Positions 58,158-64,000 of a stretch of DNA of 64,000 nt are shown piece by piece. Origin of the DNA: Streptomyces sp. Sge12 (GTDB lineage Bacteria > Actinomycetota > Actinomycetes > Streptomycetales > Streptomycetaceae); NCBI RefSeq assembly GCF_002080455.1, contig NZ_CP020555.1:4421501-4485500 (forward strand). Reading direction: 5' to 3'. Position 1 is the stretch's first letter, and each line of letters opens with the position of its first letter. Made by a program: the position numbers and the translations under genes. Under the pieces are notes generated by a model. It had not been told where the DNA came from and made no database searches. It saw only the letters and a program-made list of their open reading frames with translations.

Positions 58158-59314
58158 GCCCCGTCATCGAAACCGAAGAGCACCAGGCCCTGCGCACCGC
58201 CGTCGCCGCCCTCGGCCGACGCTACGGCCGCGAGTACCTCGCCCGCGTCGCCCGCGAGGGCGGCCACCCCGACGAGCTGTGGGCGGACGCCGCGAAGCTC
58301 GGCTACCTCGGAGTCAACCTCCCCGAGGAATACGGCGGCGGAGGCGGCGGCATCGCCGAATTGTCCATCGTCCTGGAAGAACTCGGGGCCGCGGGCTGTC
58401 CCCTCCTCATGATGGTCGTCTCGCCCGCCATCTGCGGCACGGTCATCGCCCGCTTCGGCACCGAGGCCCAGAAGGCGGCCTGGCTGCCCGGCCTCGCCGA
58501 CGGCAGCCGCACCATGGCCTTCGGCATCACCGAACCCGACGCCGGATCCAACTCCCACCGGATCACCACCACAGCCCGCCGGGACGGCGACGACTGGATC
58601 CTCACCGGCCGCAAGGTCTTCATCTCCGGCGTCGACATCGCCGACGCCACCCTCATCGTCGGCCGCACCGAGGACGCCCGCACGGGCAGCCTCAAGCCGT
58701 GCCTGTTCATCGTGCCGCGCGACGCACCCGGCTTCGGCCGCACCGTCATAGACATGGAACTCCAGGCGGCGGAGAAACAGTTCGAGCTCACCCTGGACGA
58801 GGTCCGGCTGCCCGCGTCGTCCCTGGTCGGGGACGAGGACGCGGGCCTGCTCCAGCTGTTCGCCGGACTCAACCCCGAGCGGATCATGACGGCCGCCTTC
58901 GCCATCGGGATGGGTCGCCACGCCCTGGCCAAGGCGGTGGACTACGCGAAGACCCGCCAGGTGTGGAAGAGCCCCATCGGCGCGCACCAGGCCGTGGCCC
59001 ACCCGCTGGCCCAGGCGCACATCGAGCTGGAACTGGCCCGCCTGATGATGCAGAAGGCTGCCCGCCTGTACGACGCGGGGGACGACATGGGGGCGGGCGA
59101 GGCGGCGAACATGGCGAAGTACGCGGCGGGGGAGGCGTGCGTGCGGGCGGTGGACCAGGCGGTCCACACCCTCGGCGGCAACGGCCTCACCCGCGAGTAC
59201 GGCCTCGCGTCGCTCATCACCGCCTCTCGCGTGGCCCGCATCGCCCCCGTCAGCCGCGAGATGATCCTGAACTTCATCTCCCACCAAACCCTTGGCCTCC
59301 CCAAGTCCTACTAA
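58154..59314 (+). CDS. Acyl-CoA dehydrogenase
   Basis: 386 residues, FAD flavoenzyme: LWADAAKLGYLGVNLPEEYGGGGGGIAELSIVLEELG, MAFGITEPDAGSNSHRITTTARRDGDDWILTGRKVFISG (FAD contacts), and HTLGGNGLTREYGLASLITASRVARIAPVSREMILNFI. The usual C-terminal catalytic Glu (YEGT position) reads APVS. A Glu in LNPERIM aligns with the catalytic Glu of isovaleryl-CoA dehydrogenase, so a branched substrate is suggested. Start overlaps the preceding stop (ATGA). Confidence 0.9.
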   Translation: MSPVIETEEHQALRTAVAALGRRYGREYLARVAREGGHPDELWADAAKLGYLGVNLPEEYGGGGGGIAELSIVLEELGAAGCPLLMMVVSPAICGTVIARFGTEAQKAAWLPGLADGSRTMAFGITEPDAGSNSHRITTTARRDGDDWILTGRKVFISGVDIADATLIVGRTEDARTGSLKPCLFIVPRDAPGFGRTVIDMELQAAEKQFELTLDEVRLPASSLVGDEDAGLLQLFAGLNPERIMTAAFAIGMGRHALAKAVDYAKTRQVWKSPIGAHQAVAHPLAQAHIELELARLMMQKAARLYDAGDDMGAGEAANMAKYAAGEACVRAVDQAVHTLGGNGLTREYGLASLITASRVARIAPVSREMILNFISHQTLGLPKSY

Positions 59315-59877
59315 CCCTCCGGGCGGCTCGGCGGTGTGCGGCTCGCGGTGGTGTGCCGGGCGCTGCCCGAACCCGCGCCTCAATCGCCGGCGAGGCTGAG
59401 TGGTGCGGGCATGTCTCGGCCGTACCCGGTGGTCGCGCCTCGTCCTGCGGGGACACCCCGCCCCGTCCCCACTCCCCTCCGCCGACACACCCCCGGGAAA
59501 GCCCTGCCCCCCAGTCGGGTCCCGGGCACGGTCGGAGCCTGCCGTGGGGCGGGGACACGCAGGAGGGTCCCCGCAGGACGAGGCGCGACCCCCGCCGTAC
59601 GGCCATGACGCCGCCGCGCGCGCCGAGCCGAGGAGACCCTCGTGCGGGGCACCGCCCCACACCACGACCCCGCCACATCAAGCCCCGCCGGCGCTCGAGG
59701 CGCGGGGTCCGGGGCCGAGCCCCGAGCAACGGCGGGGCGGAGCCCCGGGCAACGGCGGGGCCGTATACCGCCAAGCCGCCCGCAGGGCAACCGCGGGGCG
59801 GCACACCGTACCCTCCCGGAGGGACCCCGCCCGGGTCTGCCGGGGAGAACCCCACCGCACACCGCTCCGGAGGAGAC
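59315..59877. other. Repeat-filled gap inside the acyl-CoA operon
   Basis: 563 bp without a gene. It holds a partial forward copy of the dispersed repeat (59361-59400), a 187-bp inverted-repeat element (59418-59604), a reverse copy of the dispersed repeat (59680-59724), and short GGCGGGGCGGAGCCCCGGG units up to 59760. The block separates acyl-CoA dehydrogenase from enoyl-CoA hydratase. A GGAGGAG ribosome site starts the next gene. Confidence 0.7.
59418..59604. repeat. MITE-like element with 24-bp perfect inverted repeats
   Basis: Left arm 59431-59454 (GGTCGCGCCTCG, then TCCTGCGGGGAC) and right arm 59567-59590 are exact reverse complements over 24 bp. Beyond them GGCCGTAC (59418-59425) and GTACGGCC (59597-59604) extend the symmetry after a 5-6 nt mismatch. 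The 112-bp centre has no ORF and includes inner partial symmetry (CCCCGCCCCGTCCCCAC against GTGGGGCGGGGAC). Confidence 0.75.
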
Positions 59878-60612
59878 ATGGCCCCACTCGTGCACGCCGC
59901 CCAGGCGACCGGCATCGCCACCTTCACCCTGGACTCCCCGGGCAACCGCAACGCCCTCTCCGTCGACCTCGTCGCAGAACTCCGCGCCGCCCTTGCCGCC
60001 GCCGCGGATCCGGCCGTCCGGGCTGTCGTCCTCACCCACTCCGGGAACACCTTCTGCGCCGGGGCCGATCTCAAGTCCCCTTGCGACCCGGCCGACTTCG
60101 TGGCGCTGCTCCGTGAGACGGCCGAGCTGCCCAAGCCCGTGGTCGCCCGGGTCACCGGACACGTCCGCGCCGGCGGCCTCGGCCTGCTCGGCGTCTGCGA
60201 CATCGCCGCCGCCGGACCGCAGTCCACGTACGCCTTCACCGAAACCCATCTGGGCCTCGCCCCGGCGGTCATCTCCATGCCGCTGCTGCCGCGCCTCGAC
60301 CCGCGGGCCGCCGCCCGCTACTTCCTGACCGCCGAGGTGTTCGACTCCGCCGAGGCCGCCCGCACGGGGCTGCTCACCCTGGCCGCCGAGGACGTGGACG
60401 CCGCGCTGGAGCCCGTACTCGCCGGCCTGCGCAAGGCATCCCCGCAGGGCCTGGCCGCGACCAAGGCGCTGACGGCCGCCGCCGTGCGCGAGGCCCTCGC
60501 CCGCGACGGGTCGCGCCTCACCGAGCTGTCCGCGGGACTGTTCGCCTCCGACGAGGCCCGCGAGGGCATCACCGCCCGCTTCGAGCGCCGGGAGCCGTCA
60601 TGGTCGCTGTGA
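59878..60612 (+). CDS. Enoyl-CoA hydratase/isomerase family protein
   Basis: 244-residue crotonase: IATFTLDSPGNRNALSVDLV, the oxyanion region NTFCAGADLKS, GHVRAGGLGLLGVCDIAAAG, and YAFTETHLGLAPAVISMPLLPRL. Only one of the two classical catalytic Glu is clear (in FTET); the Glu144-equivalent site reads AAGPQS. This may reflect methylglutaconyl- or isohexenylglutaconyl-CoA hydratases or a non-hydratase reaction. ATG 59878 follows GGAGGAG. Overlaps the TetR gene by 13 nt. Confidence 0.87.
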   Translation: MAPLVHAAQATGIATFTLDSPGNRNALSVDLVAELRAALAAAADPAVRAVVLTHSGNTFCAGADLKSPCDPADFVALLRETAELPKPVVARVTGHVRAGGLGLLGVCDIAAAGPQSTYAFTETHLGLAPAVISMPLLPRLDPRAAARYFLTAEVFDSAEAARTGLLTLAAEDVDAALEPVLAGLRKASPQGLAATKALTAAAVREALARDGSRLTELSAGLFASDEAREGITARFERREPSWSL

Positions 60613-61199
60613 CCGGCCCCAAGCAGGGCCCCAAGCAGGCGCGCAGCCGTGTCACCCGGCGCCATCTCCTGGAGGCGGCCGTGTCGTGCCTGGCGGAGCA
60701 CGGCTGGGCCGGTTCGACCGTTTCGGTCGTCGCCGAACGGGCCGGGGTCTCGCGCGGCGCCGCCCAGCACCATTTCCCGACCCGCGAGGACCTGTTCACG
60801 GCGGCCGTCGAGTACGTCGCCGAGGAGCGTTCGACGGCCCTGCGCGACCTTTTCCACGCCGGTCCGGCCGCGCGCCCGGTCGTTGTGGAGGCGCTCGTCG
60901 ATCTGTACACCGGGGCGCTGTTCCGGGCCGCGCTCCAGCTGTGGGTGGCCGCCTCCAACGAGGAGCAGTTGCGCCCGCAGGTCACCGAGCTGGAGGCCCG
61001 GGTGGGCCGGGAGACCCACCGGATCGCCGTCGAGCTGCTGGGTGCGGACGAGTCGGTGCCGGGCGTGCGGGAGACCGTGCAGGGCCTGCTGGACATGGCA
61101 CGGGGTCTGGGCCTGGCCAATGTGCTCACGGACGACACGGCCCGCCGGGCCGGGGTGGTGGCCCAGTGGTCCCGCATCCTCGACGCGATCCTGGGCTGA
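60600..61199 (+). CDS. TetR/AcrR-family regulator
   Basis: 199 residues. The TetR helix-turn-helix (TRRHLLEAAVSCLAEHGWAGSTVSVVAERAGVSRGAAQHHFPTREDLFTAAV) comes after a duplicated GPKQGPKQ leader encoded by a direct DNA repeat (GGCCCCAAGCA twice). The C-terminal half is the ligand domain (EALVDLYTGALFRAALQLWVAASNEEQLRPQ). Translationally coupled to the hydratase. Acyl-CoA-responsive TetR repressors commonly control such operons; the CAAGCATGCTTG dyad at 52040 is a candidate site (inference). Confidence 0.92.
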   Translation: MVAVTGPKQGPKQARSRVTRRHLLEAAVSCLAEHGWAGSTVSVVAERAGVSRGAAQHHFPTREDLFTAAVEYVAEERSTALRDLFHAGPAARPVVVEALVDLYTGALFRAALQLWVAASNEEQLRPQVTELEARVGRETHRIAVELLGADESVPGVRETVQGLLDMARGLGLANVLTDDTARRAGVVAQWSRILDAILG

Positions 61200-61239
61200 A
61201 GCGCGGGCTGAAGCGCGGGCCGAGGCGCGGGAGCGCGAA

Positions 61240-61273
61240 GGGCGCCGCACCCCGCGAGCGGGGTGCGGCGCCC
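61240..61273. terminator. Strong tetraloop hairpin terminator
   Basis: 15-bp perfect stem GGGCGCCGCACCCCG/CGGGGTGCGGCGCCC with a CGAG loop, between the convergent TetR gene and citrate synthase. Short tandem GCTGAAGCGCGGG units precede it. Confidence 0.85.
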
Positions 61274-61287
61274 GGTACGAGCGGCGG

Positions 61288-62394
61288 TTACGCGGTCTCG
61301 GCGATGTCCGCGTAGCCCTCGATCTCCTGCGGGTTGCGCCGTCCCGGCCCGGTGTAGCGGGCCGACGGCCGCACCAGGCGGCCCGTGCGCTTCTGCTCCA
61401 GGATGTGCGCGGACCAGCCGGCGGTACGGGCGCAGCTGAACATCGAGGTGAACATGTGCGCCGGGACCTCGGCGAAGTCCAGCATGATCGCGGCCCAGAA
61501 CTCCACGTTCGTGGCGAGGACCCGGTCGGGACGGCGCGCGTGCAGCTCTTCCAGGGCGGCCTTCTCCAGTGCGGCGGCCACCTCGTAGCGCGGCGCGTCC
61601 AGCTCCTTGGCCGTGCGCCGCAGTACGCGGGCGCGCGGGTCCTCGGCGCGGTAGACGCGGTGCCCGAAGCCCATCAGCCGCTCGCCCTTGTCCAGGGCCT
61701 TCTTCACGTACGCGACGGCGTCGCCGGTGCGCTCGATCTCCTCGATCATGCCGAGCACGCGGGACGGGGCTCCGCCGTGCAGCGGTCCCGACATGGCGCC
61801 GACCGCGCCGGACAGGGCGGCGGCGACGTCCGCTCCGGTGGAGGCGATGACCCGGGCGGTGAAGGTGGAGGCGTTCATGCCGTGCTCGGCGGCGGAGGTC
61901 CAGTACGCGTCGACGGCCTTGACGTGCCGCGGGTCGGGCTCGCCCCGCCAGCGGATCATGAACCGTTCGACGACGGACTCGGCCTTGTCGATCTCCCGCT
62001 GCGGCACCATGGGCAGGCCCTGGCCGCGGGCGGACTGGGCGACGTACGACAGGGCCATCACGGCCGCGCGCGCGAGGTCGTCGCGGGCGGTCTGCTCGTC
62101 GATGTCCAGCAGCGGTTTCAGGCCCCACACGGGGGCGAGCATGGCGAGCGCGGACTGGACGTCGACGCGGATGTCACCGGAGTGGACCGGGATGGGGAAG
62201 GGTTCGGCGGCGGGCAGCCCGGGGTTGAAGGCACCGTCGACGAGCAGGCCCCAGACGTTCCCGAAGGAGACGTGTCCGACGAGATCCTCGATGTCGACCC
62301 CGCGGTAGCGCAGGGAACCGCCTTCCTTATCCGGTTCGGCGATCTCGGTCTCGAACGCGACGACCCCTTCGAGCCCGGGTACGAAGTCGGACAT
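61288..62394 (-). CDS. Citrate synthase 2
   Basis: 368 residues, the short bacterial type-I-like citrate synthase: PGLEGVVAFETEIAEPDKEGGSLRYRGVDIEDLV, GAMSGPLHGGAPSRVLGMIEEI (substrate-binding His), RLMGFGHRVYRAEDPRARVLR (catalytic His), and a C-terminal Asp region (FEWAAI-type, here VEFWAAIMLDFAEVPAHMFTSMFSCARTAGWSAHI). Condenses acetyl-CoA and oxaloacetate, possibly also 2-methylcitrate formation. It is the second citrate synthase typical of Streptomyces, here 200 bp divergent from pdxH. ATG 62394. Confidence 0.93.
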   Translation of the reverse strand: MSDFVPGLEGVVAFETEIAEPDKEGGSLRYRGVDIEDLVGHVSFGNVWGLLVDGAFNPGLPAAEPFPIPVHSGDIRVDVQSALAMLAPVWGLKPLLDIDEQTARDDLARAAVMALSYVAQSARGQGLPMVPQREIDKAESVVERFMIRWRGEPDPRHVKAVDAYWTSAAEHGMNASTFTARVIASTGADVAAALSGAVGAMSGPLHGGAPSRVLGMIEEIERTGDAVAYVKKALDKGERLMGFGHRVYRAEDPRARVLRRTAKELDAPRYEVAAALEKAALEELHARRPDRVLATNVEFWAAIMLDFAEVPAHMFTSMFSCARTAGWSAHILEQKRTGRLVRPSARYTGPGRRNPQEIEGYADIAETA

Positions 62395-62594
62395 CAGGCG
62401 GCTCCTCAGATAGTGCGAACACGCGCGGCTCCCGGCGTGACTCGCGGTCCGGCGCGGTCATCCCCGTTGATGCCCGGCAGGGCCGTCGGTCACCCGCTTG
62501 GGGACCTTCGGACCGGCCCCAAGATTTTGGCCGTTCCGCCCCGACTGCGGAAGCGTGACATACGGCACACCGTGGCGGGTCCGGCTGGGGCAGG

Positions 62595-63257
62595 ATGGCG
62601 AGCGTGACCGATCAGGACATTGACCCCGCCACGATGCGCAAGCAGTACCGCTCGGAGATCGTCGACGAGGGGAGTCTCGCCGAGAATCCGATGGACCAGT
62701 TCGCCCTCTGGTTCCAGCAGGCGGCCGACTCCCGCCTCTTCGAACCGAACGCCATGGTCGTATCGACGGCCACGCCCGACGGACGGCCCAGTTCGCGGAC
62801 GGTGCTGATGAAGCAGTTCGACGGCCGGGGCTTCGTCTTCTTCACCAATTACGCCTCCCGCAAGGGCCGTGAGCTGGCCGAGAACCCGCACGTGGCGCTG
62901 CTTTTCCCCTGGCACCCCATCGCCCGCCAGGTGATCGTCACGGGTACGGCGGCCCGGATCGGCCGGGACGAGACGGCGGCGTACTTCCGCTCCCGCCCGC
63001 ACGGCTCGCAGCTGGGGGCCTGGGCGAGCGAGCAGTCCAGCGTGATCGGTTCCCGCGGGGAGCTTGACCGGCGTTATGCCGAGCTGGAGGCTCGTTATCC
63101 GGAGGGCGAGCAGGTGCCGGTTCCGCCGGAGTGGGGCGGTCTGCGCGTGTTCCCGGAGGCGGTGGAGTTCTGGCAGGGCCACGAGAACCGCCTGCACGAC
63201 CGGCTGCGCTATGCCCTGGACGGGGAGAAGTGGCGCGTGGAGCGGCTCTGCCCGTAG
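62595..63257 (+). CDS. pdxH: Pyridoxine/pyridoxamine 5'-phosphate oxidase
   Basis: 220-residue FMN enzyme making pyridoxal 5'-phosphate: MRKQYRSEIVDEGSLAENPMDQFALWFQQAAD, MVVSTATPDGRPSSRTVLMKQFDGRGFVFFTNYASRKGRELAENPHVALLFPWHPIARQVIVTG (FMN and substrate residues), SQLGAWASEQSS, and the C-terminal PPEWGGLRVFPEAVEFWQGHENRLHDR and WRVERLCP. ATG 62595 is chosen; GTG 62604 is possible. Downstream is the folded RNA candidate. Confidence 0.96.
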   Translation: MASVTDQDIDPATMRKQYRSEIVDEGSLAENPMDQFALWFQQAADSRLFEPNAMVVSTATPDGRPSSRTVLMKQFDGRGFVFFTNYASRKGRELAENPHVALLFPWHPIARQVIVTGTAARIGRDETAAYFRSRPHGSQLGAWASEQSSVIGSRGELDRRYAELEARYPEGEQVPVPPEWGGLRVFPEAVEFWQGHENRLHDRLRYALDGEKWRVERLCP

Positions 63258-63657
63258 GTCGGGTGCGCGGCGGTCGGGGAAAGCAGGCGACCCGCGGGCT
63301 CTGGTTTCTCTCCTGCAGTGAGAGAAGCCGGCCGGACGTACCGGCGAGCCCGCGGGTCGGGTGACTGCTTGGGATTGGCGCCTGGCGATCCCGCCGGGCA
63401 CCGCACTGGGTGCGTGCGACGACGGGCGCTTAGCCCGCAGCCACCTCACGCGTCCGGTTTCCGTACATTTCGGGAACCACCTCCCTTCTCGTGTACCGCA
63501 GAGCCTAGGAGCACCTCCGGCGGGGCACAAGCAAATATTTCTCCGGGCTTCAAATGGATCATTACCGGACATTCGGGGGAATGGGGTGTGGGCTGCGTCA
63601 CGTTGGAGTTCAATGATCTGACGTGCCGCACATGCGAACACCTGCAGGGGGTGCCAG
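63258..63657. other. Long intergenic region between pdxH and the PAS-domain gene
   Basis: 400 bp without a gene. Beyond the folded 90-nt unit it has GGGC-GCTTA-GCCC near 63424-63436, an imperfect dyad GGTTTCCG/CGGGAACC (63456-63478), and an AT-rich stretch at 63528-63570 that likely holds the promoter of the PAS-domain gene. Confidence 0.5.
63281..63370. ncRNA. Candidate structured RNA, three-way junction
   Basis: 90 nt fold as one closed unit. Outer helix AAGCAG/CTGCTT (63281-63286 with 63365-63370) continues, after a small internal loop, as a perfect 14-bp helix CGACCCGCGGGCTC/GAGCCCGCGGGTCG (63288-63301 with 63346-63359). Inside are two hairpins: GGTTTCTCTC/GAGAGAAGCC around a CTGCAGT loop, and GCCGG-ACGTA-CCGGC. 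It lies 24 nt after pdxH and about 290 nt before the PAS gene. A complex terminator or a palindromic repeat is the alternative. Confidence 0.5.
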
Positions 63658-64000
63658 GTGAGTGCCTACGGACGTAACGAGACCGCCGACGATCTGCTCG
63701 CGGCGTTGCTGGACGGGATGGACGCCGCCCTGTGCGCGTTCGACTCCGACGGGGTGATCACCCACTGGAACCGTGAGGCCGAGCGGATCCTGGGCTGGAC
63801 CGCCACCGAGGCCGTGGGGCGCAAGGGCTTCGAGGGATGGGCGGTACGGGCCGCCGACGCGCACGACGTCCAGGACCGGCTGATGGCCGCCCAGCACGTG
63901 CCCGGACGCCAGGTGCACGAGTTCGCGCTGCTGACCAAGGACGGCGGGCGGGTCCTCGTGCGGACCCAGTCCGCCGGAGTGCCGGGCGCGGACGGGAAAC
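63658..64000 (+). CDS. PAS-domain signalling protein, 3' end cut by the window
   Basis: 114 residues visible: SAYGRNETADDLLAALLDGMDAALCAFDSDGVITHWNREAERILGWTATEAVGRKGFEGWAVRA ... EFALLTKDGGRVLVRTQSAGVPGADGK, a PAS sensor fold with the N-R-E-A-E-x-I-L-G-W signature. GTG 63658 is the first start after an in-frame TGA at 63619 and follows AGGGGG. In Streptomyces such PAS modules often precede a SpoIIE-type phosphatase; that part lies outside the window. Confidence 0.82.
   Translation, partial: MSAYGRNETADDLLAALLDGMDAALCAFDSDGVITHWNREAERILGWTATEAVGRKGFEGWAVRAADAHDVQDRLMAAQHVPGRQVHEFALLTKDGGRVLVRTQSAGVPGADGK

Noticed and set aside
63281..63370. tRNA or 6C RNA
   Set aside because: The fold has no anticodon arm, TPsiC-like loop or CCA end, and lacks the C-rich loops that define 6C RNA.
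1..64000. A secondary-metabolite gene cluster
   Set aside because: No PKS, NRPS, terpene cyclase or RiPP signatures; the oxidoreductases and hydrolases are scattered in unrelated contexts.

Overview
This is a high-GC (roughly 70-75%) actinobacterial chromosome segment. The gene content points to Streptomyces: futalosine-pathway menaquinone genes (mqnB, mqnD), DUF2530/DUF2771/DUF3027 proteins, a HelR-type RNA-polymerase motor, a CtpE-type P-ATPase, mycobacterial-type serC, a second citrate synthase next to pdxH, a TTA leucine codon and Streptomyces-type intergenic palindromic repeats. From memory, the order from a MurR/RpiR regulator through mqnD-mqnB to serC and citrate synthase-pdxH resembles the S. 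coelicolor region around SCO4307-SCO4389. It reads as core chromosome with small accessory insertions, not as a biosynthetic cluster or prophage. I saw no rRNA, tRNA or CRISPR array.

Layout. 1-6.5 kb: edge-truncated MurR/RpiR regulator, two small proteins, an AraC/GyrI-type regulator, a secreted serine hydrolase, an MFS-HD pair, and cutC behind a DasR-like box. 6.5-18.5 kb: repeat cluster, helR, a TTA-containing GT87-like remnant overlapping an XPB helicase tail to tail, DoxX, DUF4291, a WYL/XPB-associated protein, a HAAS membrane protein, a HAD phosphatase and a cold-shock protein. 18.5-25.3 kb: DUF2771-mqnB-mqnD operon, an MFS protein, DUF3027, and an NfeD-like/flotillin pair. 25.4-26.7 kb: a small lower-GC island with a HEPN-like/zinc-ribbon protein and an integrase remnant. 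26.7-45.7 kb: metabolic and transport genes with several self-regulating units (MerR-, MarR- and PadR-type operators visible), an NCS2 purine permease, the P-ATPase, a very large sacsin-type ATPase and serC. 45.8-51.8 kb: a FAD/Fe-S oxidoreductase fusion, an EamA exporter and an S15-type hydrolase.

52.0-61.2 kb is the most coherent functional unit. A tightly overlapping run encodes a DinB-like protein, an AtuA-like protein, carboxyltransferase and biotin-carboxylase/BCCP subunits of an acyl-CoA carboxylase, an acyl-CoA dehydrogenase, and, after a repeat-filled gap, an enoyl-CoA hydratase and a TetR regulator. It looks like a branched-chain or isoprenoid acyl-CoA catabolic operon (Atu/Liu logic). 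A near-perfect parS-like site lies inside its biotin-carboxylase gene. 61.2-64 kb: citrate synthase, divergent pdxH, a candidate three-way-junction RNA, and the start of a PAS-domain protein cut by the window edge.

Many starts sit 6-7 nt downstream of a -10-like hexamer, suggesting leaderless mRNAs. The most notable non-gene signals are the 24-bp perfect inverted-repeat element at 59.4-59.6 kb, the folded RNA candidate at 63.28-63.37 kb, the parS-like site at 57.8 kb, and a dispersed repeat that has entered the AtuA-like coding sequence in frame.
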